This document shows, in pieces, positions 52,862-56,590 of a DNA stretch of 64,000 nt (position 1 is its first letter; the number at the start of each line of letters is the position of its first letter). This DNA is from Monoplex corrugatus (taxonomy: Eukaryota > Mollusca > Gastropoda > Littorinimorpha > Ranellidae): positions 23,999,961 through 24,063,960 of the forward strand of contig CM060312.1 in assembly GCA_030674185.1 (NCBI GenBank). The letters are read 5' to 3'. A model generated the notes under the pieces. That model was not told the DNA's origin. It worked only from the letters and a program-made list of their open reading frames with translations, and did not search any database. The position numbers and the translations under genes are program-made.

Positions 52862-55356
52862 CTCCTTTTTGTTCTTTTGTTTTGTTTTGTTTTTGCTTTG
52901 AAAGATACAACGAGAAAATAATTCAGATCTATTGTGGGGTTTTGAATTAATTAATTACTGAAGAGATCCCCATGGATGAATCTACGAAAGACAAGAATGA
53001 ATAAATTTATGGATGAATGAACGAGTTTATGAAAGAAAAGATGGATCAGATCATGAATAATTGAATGGGTTTGTGACAGATGAAAATGGATGAATTTATG
53101 AGTAAACGAACAAATGGATGAACAAATTAAAGAAAAATAGTGAATGAATAAGTCCACAAAAAATTATTTATGAATAAATGAATGAATTATGAAAAATGGA
53201 TGCTTTTATGAATGAATGAATAAATGAATGAATAAAGATCGTTGAATTTGTAAGTCACAAGCTTGAATCAATTCACACATGAATGAATGAATGAATGAAT
53301 GAATTTGTGAAAGATAAACATGGATGAAATCAAAAACGACTAAATGACTGAACAAGTTTTTTAAAGAAAAGATGGATGAATGAACAGATGAACGAATAAA
53401 CGAACAAGCGAACAAATAAATGAATAAGCAAACGAGTGAATGTGACTTCACGAAAGAAAACAATGTGTCTACAATCACAACTTTCAGTAGTCAGCATTGT
53501 CACAGGAACTTCTCGCAATATGTGACATCTGTTTTCGTTATTGTGACAGTGACCTACGACTGCCTTTAACCCTTTGTCTCCCTCCACCCTCTCCACCACC
53601 TTCCTGCAGGAAGCTGGTGAATAGATTGAGAGTCAAAAGGTTAACCCTCTGACTCCCGCACTCTCTCAACTAACATCCTGCATTGTAAACCACGCTAGCA
53701 AAGCATAAACCTTTAACCCATTAATTCCCTCACTCTATCCATCAGCTTCCTGCATGAAGCCTGTGGATAGGGTGAGGGAATCAGTGGGTTAAGTTTTCAG
53801 GAAGCTGGTGGATACGGTAAAGGAATCAAAAGGGTTACGGTTCTGCTTTTGGTGGATAGGGTGCGGGAGTCAAAGGTTAAGGTTTTGCTTTGCTAGCATA
53901 GTTGACAATGCAGGATGCTGTTGGACGGGGTGCAGGAGTCAAAGGGTTAATGTACAGTAAGTTTGATGTACATTAACCCTTTGACTCCTGCACCCCGTCC
54001 AACAGCATCCTGCATTGTCTTCATTTTTCAGTAGAAACTTCTTCAGTCACAGAGACCTTGAGAGTTACAGGTCAGGATTTTCTATCGTAACCAGTCGCCG
54101 TGGTACTATGCACATATGCGCGCGCGCGCATATATATATATATATCGATCGATATCGATGTACCGGCGCGCGCACGCCCGGCCGTTCTGCCACCCTTTAG
54201 TTGCGAGCCGGCGTCGCCTGCCTGTGCTATTTTTAGCCAGGCAATGTCGACCAAAGTCCGTCAGTGTAGCGCGTCTTTGTGCTCTCCGCACTAGTGACAA
54301 AGGGACGGGCGAAAAGGGTGTGGGGAGTGGAAGGGAAGGGGCGCGCTATTAATAGCCGGCAGAAAGTGGCCAACTAAAGTATCTCGGATTTGTGCGCCGT
54401 ATGGTGTAGTGTGTACGTTAGCGCAAAGGACTGCCGACTGGAAGGTTGTGGGTTCGAATCCCCTTCAGTTCCTTCAAATATCATTGTGGGTATTTTTTTC
54501 GGCTCTAACCAGCTCCTACCCAGAGTTGGGCGTGCTATGGGCTCATTGGGAAGACTGATACCAAACAGTCGAGTCTCATCCACTTCACGGATGCGTCAGT
54601 GAGGATGTTGCTCAAATCTTCTGACCAGCGCTGCAGGTGTCTGTATCTCTCTGGGGCTTGGTGGACGCCAGGATATATCATGATAGTAAGCGTAAAGTAC
54701 AGCCTTGTCACGAAGTCTCAATCCTAGATCGAACTCCATAGCATCATAATTATCATCCTCATCAATACTACCATCATTCATCGCGTTGTAAGAACTGTGC
54801 CAGCTTCTGCGGCCATTATGGTGGCGTAGAAAATGGGACAGAGAGAAAGAAAAAAAAAAGGTTAGCACAAAGGTAACCTTCTTGATGATATGATCCTAAA
54901 AAAAAAAAACAACACCTCTGCGCACTCGTGATATGACTACCTCACTATCCTTGGGGCTGCGAGTATTGCATACCGAATTAAATAACATTACTCTGTCAGT
55001 CAACTAAGCGGTAGGCCTACTTAAAATCTATCAGTCAATTAAGGGTACTTCAAACCTACGTTGACGGCACGATTAGCTGAGGGGATAAGACGATCTAATA
55101 GGAAGATCTACGTATAGGACATGAAGGACAATCAGGAACTAGCAAATCTGAACATATGCTGACCTCCATGCCGGCACCGAGCTTTTATGGAACTTTTCGA
55201 ATTCTGGGGAAGTCCTTCGTTGTGTTTGAATTTGTATTCAGGTTTTTTTTTAATCCCCTGGGCGATAAATCGGACGGAGTGGTCAACGCCAGGGACATCT
55301 CCTTAGATTATGTGCGCAAATGCATTGATAGGCCTATGTGTACTTCATTTTCTTTT

Positions 55357-55392
<36 letters not shown>

Positions 55393-55826
55393 TGTTGAAA
55401 TACAGTGTATGTTTTGAAACGGTTATAGCCCTGATATGGATCTACGCAGTTGGCTGGGCTTTAAACAAAATAAGAACTCTAGGGAAAAGAATAATTCTTG
55501 CTAAACCTTCAATTGAATGTTGATAATGAAATAATCTTTTGACTCCCGCACGCTATTGACCAATTGCATAAATTTAACCCTTTGACTCCCTCACCCTGTC
55601 CACCAGCTTCCTGTAGGCTGACAATGCAGGATGCTGGTGGACAGGGTGAGGGAGTCAAAGGGTTAAATATATGAATGAATAAATGAATATATGAATGAAT
55701 GAATGAATGAATGAATGAATGAGTAATACCACAAACTTTCAAACTGACCTGTTCATGTGATAACGTCGTCTCGTTCGACGCTCCAACCACGTGGTCCTCA
55801 TTTTCTTTTATCTGCGGGGACGCCAT
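15853..55826 (-). CDS. REXO/ISG20-family DEDDh 3'-5' exonuclease, 10-exon gene
   Basis: Joining 55826-55749, 52739-52713, 52621-52571, 42735-42691, 40650-40597, 39018-38986, 36811-36685, 32454-32279, 26152-25981 and 15995-15853 gives 906 nt, a 301-residue protein plus TAA. All junctions are GT-AG. Residues 1-96 form a polar Lys/Pro/Glu-rich tail with a basic RPKKRP patch that could be a nuclear signal. C98, C102 and C105 form a small Cys cluster just before the nuclease domain. Catalytic residues are D126 and E128 (LDCEM), D209 ([10 protein letters not shown]), H263 and D268 (EHCSVVDA), the complete DEDDh set. GLELGRVTIVD resembles REXO1-type proteins, while TRDTS and the H-x4-D segment resemble ISG20/AEN, so the subfamily is open. 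These enzymes trim RNA or single-stranded nucleic acid 3' ends, usually in nucleus or nucleolus. Additional phase-0 exons could have been missed; no poly(A) signal was identified. Confidence 0.88.
16000..17440. other. intron 9, 3' part: unassigned repeats
   Basis: 16020-16480 contains loosely repeated AACGTCACATTA-type phrases spaced about 50-60 bp apart, a decayed tandem array. Degenerate GTAGT pentamers lie at 16570-16712 and 17272-17335. Between them, 16715-17060 is G/C-rich with no internal repeat. Its minus strand is open for 105 codons, but I do not recognise it. Confidence 0.5.
17441..22441 (+). repeat. 50-bp satellite-like array, about 100 copies
   Basis: The unit contains GTGAGCTAAAGGAGGAGAGC then CTTATCACCAAACAATACAT. 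Most copies differ only at a few sites (ACAAT/AGAAT, CAGTG/CAATG, GAGCT/GAACT). Units with a 10-bp internal duplication (ACAGTGTGAT) recur about 210 bp apart near 17690 and 17900 and again near 19065 and 21480. From about 20930 to 22160 single-base indels become frequent. It lies wholly in intron 9. Confidence 0.97.
22442..23257. other. intron 9: unassigned DNA
   Basis: A G/C palindrome-like block GGGGGTCCGGGGGCATGCTC lies at 22530-22555, followed by CCCCCC. The rest shows no gene or clear repeat. Confidence 0.45.
23258..25806 (-). mobile_element. L2/CR1-like LINE, 5'-truncated, in intron 9
   Basis: On the minus strand the element starts inside the endonuclease domain ([12 protein letters not shown], near 25700) and runs through reverse transcriptase to a 3' end with TATATAAATATTGTAATTAT and a (TTA)n tail at 23258-23275. 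The 3' microsatellite tail and 5' truncation are typical of LINE insertion. A CA microsatellite has expanded inside the 3' region (23326-23370). The 5' break abuts another CA run. Confidence 0.9.
23544..25720 (-). pseudogene. LINE ORF2 (endonuclease end, reverse transcriptase, C-terminus)
   Basis: On the minus strand: the endonuclease C-terminus (PSDHSAIL), then RT motifs [43 protein letters not shown] and the catalytic FYADDTQL, then the conserved C-terminal tail [10 protein letters not shown] and [14 protein letters not shown]. The frame shifts near 24430 (a C homopolymer) and near 23815, and once upstream near 25300. The protein would reverse-transcribe the element RNA; this copy cannot. 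Confidence 0.9.
25808..25950. repeat. CA / CACG microsatellite
   Basis: Compound (CA)n and (CACG)n run only about 30 bp from the donor of exon 9, so it sits in the 5' part of intron 9. Confidence 0.95.
25981..26152 (-). CDS. exonuclease exon 9 (ExoII motif)
   Basis: The donor is TTGG|GTGAGT at 25980. The acceptor GTGTTACACAG before 26152 keeps phase 0 and gives [19 protein letters not shown]209 of KDYQ matches the second catalytic Asp. TRDTS and the basic [19 protein letters not shown] segment follow, as in ISG20/AEN-like proteins. Two further AGs lie 11 and 14 bp into the exon; using the first would put an in-frame TAG at the junction. Confidence 0.92.
26215..26465 (-). repeat. foldback-family repeat S4, single arm
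   Basis: The arm contains TTGACAAAGGCCGGCTGGCC, GAAAATTTGCGCTTGT and TCTGGTTCCTGTTTGCTTGG, the same blocks in the same order as in the arms at 49790-49960 and 57900-58060. Confidence 0.75.
26495..26940 (+). repeat. repeat S3, copy 2, split by a SINE
   Basis: It matches copy 1 from TTTCTCAAGACGACGTCTCC to CAGGTCCTGAG, is interrupted at 26643-26891, then resumes CAGGTCCTGAGGCCCTACCC. Confidence 0.8.
26643..26891 (+). mobile_element. tRNA-derived SINE with 11-bp target duplication
   Basis: Identical CAGGTCCTGAG copies at 26632-26642 and 26892-26902 flank it. The head has a polymerase III A box (TAGCTCAGTTGG, 26657-26668) and B box (GGGTTCGAATCCC, 26701-26713) in tRNA-like spacing, then a non-tRNA body and an A-rich 3' end. 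Confidence 0.92.
27000..27085 (+). repeat. SINE S1 head fragment
   Basis: GAGCGCCATGCTCATAACTC followed by GGTTGTGGGGTTCAATC resembles the tRNA-like head of the S1 copies at 28497 and 48199. Confidence 0.5.
27221..28056 (+). repeat. 57-bp minisatellite, about 15 copies
   Basis: The unit contains CAGTCCCTCCCCCTCCCCAT, TTATCCCACTTCTCTCTGTA and GACCTACTATACTACAG. The last few units are more diverged. It lies in intron 8. Confidence 0.95.
28057..28496. other. intron 8 DNA, nothing recognised
   Basis: A/T-rich single-copy-looking sequence with one TAGGCCTA near 28424. Confidence 0.45.
28497..28690 (+). mobile_element. SINE S1 (tRNA-derived head)
   Basis: The A box-like TAGCCCAGTTGTTAGAGC and B box-like GTGAGTTCAACCC are followed by the family body CAAGACCTTGCCAACTTATA. 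The same body recurs at 43905, 48614 and, on the minus strand, 33655, 56640 and 61265. Confidence 0.75.
28691..29590. repeat. intron 8: short diverged direct repeats
   Basis: 29040-29270 has four loose copies of a TATCAAAACAGTAAAG phrase. 29324-29525 holds two copies of a roughly 100-bp unit containing GCAAGTGTCAGTGAATACAA. A CAAA run lies at 28868-28892. No gene was seen. Confidence 0.6.
29591..29944. other. intron 8: unassigned repeat-like DNA and GAACAT hexamers
   Basis: 29640-29825 ends in poly-A (29803-29818) after GGCGCACGCTAAAGATCCCA, which looks like a retroposed short element. 29896-29942 is a (GAACAT)n hexamer run. Confidence 0.5.
29945..30280 (-). pseudogene. LINE reverse-transcriptase fragment
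   Basis: The minus strand reads [20 protein letters not shown] and ends in GGLGLTIS, matching the palm-domain motif region of LINE RTs with the usual Tyr-Ala replaced (LSDD). Upstream sequence is related but frame-shifted. The fragment stops where the GAACAT hexamer run starts. Confidence 0.65.
30281..30620. other. intron 8 DNA, nothing recognised
   Basis: T- and A-rich tracts and a short (CAA)n at 30483-30500. Confidence 0.4.
30621..31312 (+). mobile_element. non-autonomous DNA element, PIF/Harbinger-like
   Basis: The ends GGTTGCTGGGCAATAG (left) and the complement of GGCTGCTGGGCCATAG (right), extending into repeated CTCACGTCTCACG blocks, form imperfect terminal inverted repeats. It is bordered by TTA and TAA. 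Inside, ATG 30804 opens a 25-residue frame [10 protein letters not shown] ... RRRKRKR, the acidic-then-basic start seen in Harbinger transposases. The rest of a transposase is absent. Confidence 0.65.
31316..31989 (-). mobile_element. PIF/Harbinger-type non-autonomous element
   Basis: AGGCCTACGCAGAGTGGGTT at the left and its exact complement at the right are flanked by the 3-bp duplicate TAA (31313-31315 and 31990-31992). A TAA/TTA duplicate is the PIF/Harbinger hallmark. It abuts the previous element, sharing the TAA. Confidence 0.9.
31537..31782 (-). pseudogene. Harbinger transposase N-terminal fragment
   Basis: The minus strand reads [20 protein letters not shown] followed by [18 protein letters not shown], the conserved N-terminal block of HARBI1-like transposases (RxYWVHP ... 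F..L). The DDE catalytic region is missing, so it cannot move the element. Confidence 0.85.
31993..32278. other. intron 8 5' end: A-rich tract
   Basis: A long A-rich stretch at 32138-32215 lies about 60 bp from the exon 8 donor. Confidence 0.5.
32279..32454 (-). CDS. exonuclease exon 8
   Basis: The acceptor is TTTTTTTTCAG; the donor is AAC|GTAAGT at 32278. With the G from exon 7 the frame reads [20 protein letters not shown] then [11 protein letters not shown], the core strands and the D-Y-x-T-x-x-S-G-I motif of the REXO/ISG20 fold. It ends in phase 0. Confidence 0.95.
32455..32969. other. intron 7 3' end: CT microsatellite
   Basis: (CT)n at 32503-32538 and C-rich tracts near 32600. No coding signal. 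Confidence 0.55.
32970..33085 (+). repeat. TTAA palindromic MITE, partial copy
   Basis: GAAGCTGGTGGATAGAGTGA ... GGGTTAAG ... GCAGGATGCTGGTGCACAGG ... GTGTTAA match the right halves of the nested palindromes at 33256 and 48421. Confidence 0.7.
33155..33255 (+). repeat. repeat S3, copy 3
   Basis: CAGTTTCAGTTCCTCAAGAT ... TCTGCGCTCGG ... GACGCCACTAGTGC matches the S3 start. It is interrupted by the TTAA element at 33256, after which S3-like text resumes (GGCATAAACCTGCAC). Confidence 0.7.
33256..33448 (+). mobile_element. TTAA palindromic MITE (piggyBac-like), composite
   Basis: TTAA at both ends, then CCCTTTCACTCCTGCACCCT and its complement. A smaller TTAA-bounded palindrome (33326-33405) sits in its centre, exactly as in the 48421-48612 copy. 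TTAA targets and CCCTTTG-type ends suggest piggyBac mobilisation, which is inference. Confidence 0.85.
33772..35292 (+). mobile_element. Tc1-like transposon, apparently complete
   Basis: The ends CTGTTCAAAAAAAGAAACGC (from 33774) and the complement ending at 35290 match for about 26 bp with one extra A, flanked by TA (33772-33773 and 35291-35292). It holds a full-length transposase frame. Confidence 0.95.
34090..35100 (+). CDS. Tc1-like transposase, intact, 336 aa
   Basis: The enzyme cuts and pastes the surrounding element at TA sites. From ATG 34090 to TGA 35098-35100 the frame is uninterrupted, and 336 residues is the usual Tc1 length. Residues 1-110 carry two helix-turn-helix motifs ([35 protein letters not shown]) with a GRPR AT-hook-like motif between them. 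The catalytic domain shows FSDESHF (first Asp), [10 protein letters not shown] (second Asp) and [12 protein letters not shown] (Glu), with 34 residues between the last two, the D34E pattern of Tc1. No key residue is missing. Its G/C content is visibly higher than the flanking intron. Intact ends plus intact gene suggest a recent, possibly active copy. Confidence 0.96.
   Translation: MAPLSREDRQNALGRLQGGQSQSAVARHFHVSQSTISRLWARFHATGSIADRPRAGRPRATTVRQDRHIRVRHLRNRFLAASSTVHELPGPRRISDQTVRNRLHNAGLRACRPYRGAVLTRRHRLDRLQWGNQHRRWTVRNHWRHVWFSDESHFLLRRHDNRRRVYRRVNERYVPNCVDEAPPHGGGGVMVWGAISLAGRSRMVHVPGRLNAVRYVEEILRPHVLPLLADPDAVFQQDNARPHTARVTTQFLNDNHVRVLPWPAVSPDMNPIEHIWDNLDRRERSREEAPATHAELLQALQEEWEAIPQQDIQRLIHSMLRRCQALVDAQGGHTPY
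35293..35460 (+). repeat. TTAA palindromic MITE interrupted at its left end
   Basis: TTTTTGACTTCTGTACCCTA ... GGTGCGGAAGTCAAAGGGTTAA forms the palindrome, with an inner TTAA palindrome at 35332-35399. Its left TTAA is displaced by the Tc1 element. Confidence 0.8.
35581..36684. other. intron 7 5' part: S4 arm and microsatellites
   Basis: 35885-36015 matches the S4 foldback arm (GCGACTGCCAGCGTCCAAGC, AGCGCAAATTTTTGGCCAAC). CA repeats lie at 36288-36345 and GA repeats at 36390-36450 and 36628-36668, the last about 15 bp from the exon 7 donor. Confidence 0.7.
36685..36811 (-). CDS. exonuclease exon 7 (ExoI motif)
   Basis: The acceptor is TTTATACGTAG before 36811, the donor CTCG|GTAAGA at 36684. 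In phase 0 it reads [12 protein letters not shown], then [19 protein letters not shown]126 and E128 are the first catalytic pair. It ends in phase 1. The 8-mer TAGGCCTA falls inside this coding exon. Confidence 0.96.
37085..37620 (+). pseudogene. pogo/Tigger-like transposase relic
   Basis: [20 protein letters not shown] is the start of the pogo-type DDE domain. After several stops and frame changes, [20 protein letters not shown] and [16 protein letters not shown] match the second catalytic Asp region and the PPH-x-x-H-x-LQP-x-D motif. The N-terminal DNA-binding part is not seen. It lies in intron 6, antisense to the gene. Confidence 0.8.
37625..38235 (+). repeat. interspersed repeat R560, copy 1
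   Basis: Starting from GTTGTTTAAAGCCCAGCCGA, the sequence through TTGACCACTCCGTCCAATTT, TATCGAACACATACAGGTGA and AATTTCTAGCACA matches 62222-62760 almost along its length. The first 100 bp is present twice in this copy. No coding sequence was recognised. Confidence 0.88.
38236..38985. other. intron 6 5' end: TG microsatellite
   Basis: (TG)n at 38588-38649 and 38669-38714 with GCGGCGGCGCGCG between, then GA-rich DNA to 38754. Otherwise nothing recognised. Confidence 0.6.
38986..39018 (-). CDS. exonuclease exon 6 (33 nt)
   Basis: CATTGTTCAG|CCC ... AAAG|GTGAGA; phase 0 at both ends; encodes [11 protein letters not shown], part of the basic tail before the nuclease domain. Confidence 0.72.
39420..40590 (+). 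repeat. CACAA / CACAC-rich degenerate array, 1.1 kb
   Basis: Irregular ACACAAC, CATCACACAC and ACCACACC units with almost no G. It keeps a 400-codon His/Thr frame open on the plus strand, which is a composition effect. It ends six bases from the donor of exon 5. Confidence 0.95.
40597..40650 (-). CDS. exonuclease exon 5 (54 nt)
   Basis: GACTATTTCAG|ACACG ... AACCTG|GTACGT. Phase 0; encodes [18 protein letters not shown], with a basic RPKKRP patch that could serve nuclear import. Confidence 0.78.
40651..41225. other. intron 4 3' part
   Basis: Poly-A and (CCAA)n tracts at 40722-40855, then A/T-rich DNA without recognised elements. Confidence 0.5.
41226..41600 (+). repeat. about 94-bp tandem repeat, four copies
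   Basis: The unit contains ATTGAAAAGTTTCCGAGACA and TTTGAGACACTTGCCTCAAT. Each unit can fold: TGAAAAAG pairs with CTTTTTCA around TTGAG ... CTCAA. Confidence 0.85.
41601..42690. repeat. intron 4 5' part: R560 head and CA repeats
   Basis: 41830-41975 is the first part of R560 (GTTTAAAGCCCAGCCGACTG ... ATGCATTCGCGCACA). (CA)n blocks run 42040-42245, 42330-42385 and 42479-42500, with (CT)n at 42449-42476. Confidence 0.8.
42691..42735 (-). CDS. exonuclease exon 4 (45 nt)
   Basis: CTATTTCAG|ATCCC ... AAAGAG|GTGAGC; phase 0; encodes [15 protein letters not shown], polar and probably disordered. Confidence 0.78.
42736..43545. other. intron 3 3' part
   Basis: A T/G homopolymer-rich tract at 42795-42920. 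43150-43240 resembles a LINE 3' end (GGCCATGATCGCCAACGCCA followed by GATGATAATAATAA), the same end as at 51940-52070. The rest is unassigned. Confidence 0.55.
43546..43830 (-). repeat. repeat S3, copy 4, with internal ATT/ATC expansion
   Basis: On the minus strand TTTCTCAAGATGTCTCCACG ... and CAGGTAGGACC (plus) mark the S3 ends. (ATC)n/(ATT)n trinucleotides at 43646-43727 lie inside. Confidence 0.75.
43905..44105 (+). repeat. SINE S1 body
   Basis: TCATTCTGATGGTGTCAGCG ... TCAAGACCTTGCCTACACAT ... CTTAAGGAGTCTGCC matches the S1 body at 48614-48745. Confidence 0.75.
44205..48195 (+). repeat. 33-bp minisatellite, about 120 copies
   Basis: The unit contains TCTACTGGTCATTTAGCTGT followed by TGGCTTCATGACA. 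A shortened unit lacking TTTAG recurs about nine times. The plus frame reads [11 protein letters not shown] repeatedly for up to 516 codons, each stretch ending at a shortened unit. Differences between units (GGCTTC/GGCGTC/GGCATC, CAT/CAG, GTT/GAT) change amino acids as often as not, so I see no sign of selection on protein. Copies near 47850-48130 carry small indels. It lies in intron 3, antisense to the gene. Confidence 0.96.
48199..48745 (+). mobile_element. SINE S1 interrupted by a TTAA MITE
   Basis: A tRNA-like head (GCGAGTTCAACCC near 48237) and a body reading TGGTGGTGTCAGC up to 48420. The MITE follows, then the body continues with ATTTCAAGACCTTGCCAGCG to about 48745. Confidence 0.8.
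48421..48612 (+). mobile_element. TTAA palindromic MITE (piggyBac-like), best copy
   Basis: TTAACCCTTTGACTCCCGCA at the left and its complement at the right (192 bp), with an inner TTAA palindrome at 48491-48569. The outer arms pair through CACCCTGTCCACCAGC. There are no coding sequences; it would depend on an external transposase. Confidence 0.9.
48746..49585. other. intron 3: S3 fragment, GAA/GAT repeats, unassigned
   Basis: S3 start at 48810-48890 (CAGTTTCAGTTTCTGAAGAT); (GAA)n and (GATGAT)n at 48893-48985. The rest shows no recognised feature. Confidence 0.6.
49586..49960. repeat. foldback repeat S4, both arms
   Basis: The left arm (GTGACTGCCCACGTTCAAGC ... CGGCCAACTGGC) and right arm (GGCCAGTTGGCCGAAAATTT ... 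TTCTGGTTCCTGTTTC) are inverted copies around a centre near 49775. Confidence 0.85.
50010..51775 (+). repeat. 33-bp array (TTTGACGTGATGACACCTAA unit), split by a solo LTR
   Basis: About 12 units lie at 50010-50419 and about 21 at 51063-51775. Each unit reads TTTGACGTGATGACACCTAA GTAGGCGTTACAC. Many keep TGACGTGA, close to a CRE-type site. It is unrelated in sequence to the other 33-bp array. Confidence 0.93.
50420..51062. mobile_element. solo LTR candidate, 643 bp
   Basis: It starts TGTCACA and ends TGTAACA (inverted short termini, TG...CA) and is flanked by CACTT at 50415-50419 and 51063-51067. Removing it plus one CACTT rebuilds the 33-bp unit exactly. The minus strand has AATAAA near 50630. 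No open frame. Confidence 0.85.
51776..52080 (+). repeat. unassigned DNA and LINE 3' end fragment
   Basis: 51940-52070 reads GGCCATGATCGCCAACGCCA then a (GATGAT) tail. It matches, inverted, the 3' end of the LINE at 62776 and the fragment at 43150. Confidence 0.7.
52083..52415 (+). repeat. GA-rich microsatellite
   Basis: (GA)n with GACA and GTGT interruptions, perfect (GA)n from 52349 to 52411. It lies about 155 bp from the exon 3 donor. Confidence 0.95.
52571..52621 (-). CDS. exonuclease exon 3 (51 nt)
   Basis: GCTCTCGTTCAG|CCTCC ... GTGAAG|GTGAGT; phase 0; encodes [17 protein letters not shown]. Only 91 nt of intron separate it from exon 2. Confidence 0.78.
52713..52739 (-). CDS. exonuclease exon 2 (27 nt)
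   Basis: TTCTCTTTCAG|CCCC ... GCGGAG|GTATGT; phase 0; encodes PLTLEEGAE. The smallest exon of the gene and the least certain. Confidence 0.65.
52780..53565. repeat. CT, CA and AATG tetranucleotide repeats
   Basis: (CT)n 52788-52820, (CA)n 52821-52858, then degenerate (GAAT/AATG)n from 52970 to 53440 with a perfect patch at 53279-53302. Confidence 0.85.
53566..54022. repeat. cluster of nested TTAA palindromic MITEs
   Basis: At least four TTAACCC-type ends and matching GGGTTAA ends occur within 460 bp, including CTTCCTGCAGGAAGCTGG palindrome centres. A near-complete inverted pair (CAGGATGCTGTTGGACGGGG ... CCCCGTCCAACAGCATCCTG) surrounds 53950-53975. Confidence 0.85.
54023..54394. other. intron 1: alternating purine-pyrimidine block
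   Basis: 54113-54175 reads CATATGCGCGCGCGCGCATA, then (TA)n, ATCGATCGATATCGAT and CGGCGCGCGC: self-complementary DNA able to form cruciform or Z-DNA. The rest was not recognised. Confidence 0.7.
54395..54850 (+). mobile_element. SINE S2, copy 1 (tRNA-derived)
   Basis: The head has an A box-like TATGGTGTAGTGTG near 54400 and B box GGGTTCGAATCCCC at 54450-54463. The roughly 380-bp body matches the minus-strand copy at 61633-62070. Confidence 0.88.
54851..55537 (-). repeat. intron 1: R560 fragment and unassigned DNA
   Basis: 55230-55475 matches R560 in reverse (GGAGTGGTCAACGCCAGGGA ... GGCTGGGCTTTAAAC) with a poly-T expansion at 55358-55388. 54960-55200 shows nothing beyond TAGGCCTA near 55011. 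Confidence 0.7.
55538..55666 (+). repeat. TTAA palindromic MITE, partial
   Basis: TTTGACTCCCGCACGC at the left, an inner TTAACCCTTTGACTCCCTCA (from 55573) and its complement ending GGGTTAA at 55666. Confidence 0.8.
55749..55826 (-). CDS. exonuclease exon 1, start codon
   Basis: ATG 55826-55824 in context GAAAATGG encodes [14 protein letters not shown] ... LSHEQ (26 residues) and ends at CAG|GTCAGT. An upstream extension is open but has no ATG, so this is the best start. Confidence 0.75.
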
Positions 55827-55924
55827 TTTCGTTTCTATCAAGAAATTCTTCTGAAAAAGAAAAACAACGCGAAGAACTGCTACACAGGCACTCACAGTCA
55901 CAGCGAAGACGGAATTCTTCAAAC

Positions 55925-56010
55925 AGTGTGTCCAGACTCCGACAGAGGCCTTACTTATATAGTGAGGTTCAGTAGGTCAGTGGCGTTCACAGTGGGGCGT
56001 TGATTGGCTA
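55925..56010 (-). promoter_or_regulatory. core promoter: TATA box and CCAAT box
   Basis: On the minus strand TAGCCAATCA (56010-56001) lies about 40 bp upstream of CTATATAAG (55962-55954). Transcription would start near 55930, about 100 nt before the ATG, a classical arrangement. A possible tiny 5' UTR intron (55895-55851) has donor and acceptor consensus but is only 45 nt. Confidence 0.65.
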
Positions 56011-56181
56011 TGCCTCACATGACACCACTGGGTTTGTCTTTCTTTGTGATCTGTACAGCCAATAGTCATTGAAACGGTTTCATTCTCCTTGTTCGCGAGC
56101 TCCCATTTTCCCACGCTTCCTACCCCCACTACCTCTCCCCCCTACCCTTTCTTATCGCCCTGATAAGTCAGCTATGGCGGA

Positions 56182-56516
56182 TAGACAATGATAATAACTA
56201 TTGGCTTATTGTCCAACAGGTAAGACAACAATGATAATAACTATTGGCTTATTGTCCAACAGGTAGACAACAATGATAATAACTATTGGCTTATTGTCCA
56301 ACAGGTAGACAACAATGATAATAACTATTGGCTTATTGTCCAACAGGTAAGACAACAATGATAATAACTATTGGCTTATTGTCCAACAGGTAGACAACAA
56401 TGATAATAACTATTGGCTTATTGTCCAACAGGTAAGACAACAATGATAATAACTATTGGCTTATTGTCCAACAGGTAGACAACAATGATAATAACTATTG
56501 GCTTATTGTCCAATAG
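56182..56516 (-). repeat. 42/43-bp array, eight copies, upstream of the promoter
   Basis: Units AACTATTGGCTTATTGTCCA followed by ACAGGTA(A)GACAACAATGAT. On the minus strand each unit has GGACAATAAGCCAATAG, carrying the CCAAT core. Confidence 0.93.
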
Positions 56517-56548
56517 GGTACTCTCTCTCTCTCTCTCTCTCTCTGTTT

Positions 56549-56590
<42 letters not shown>

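Noticed and set aside
54396..54470. Second tRNA-like sequence
   Set aside because: The same head occurs with the same body at 61633-62070, so it belongs to SINE S2.
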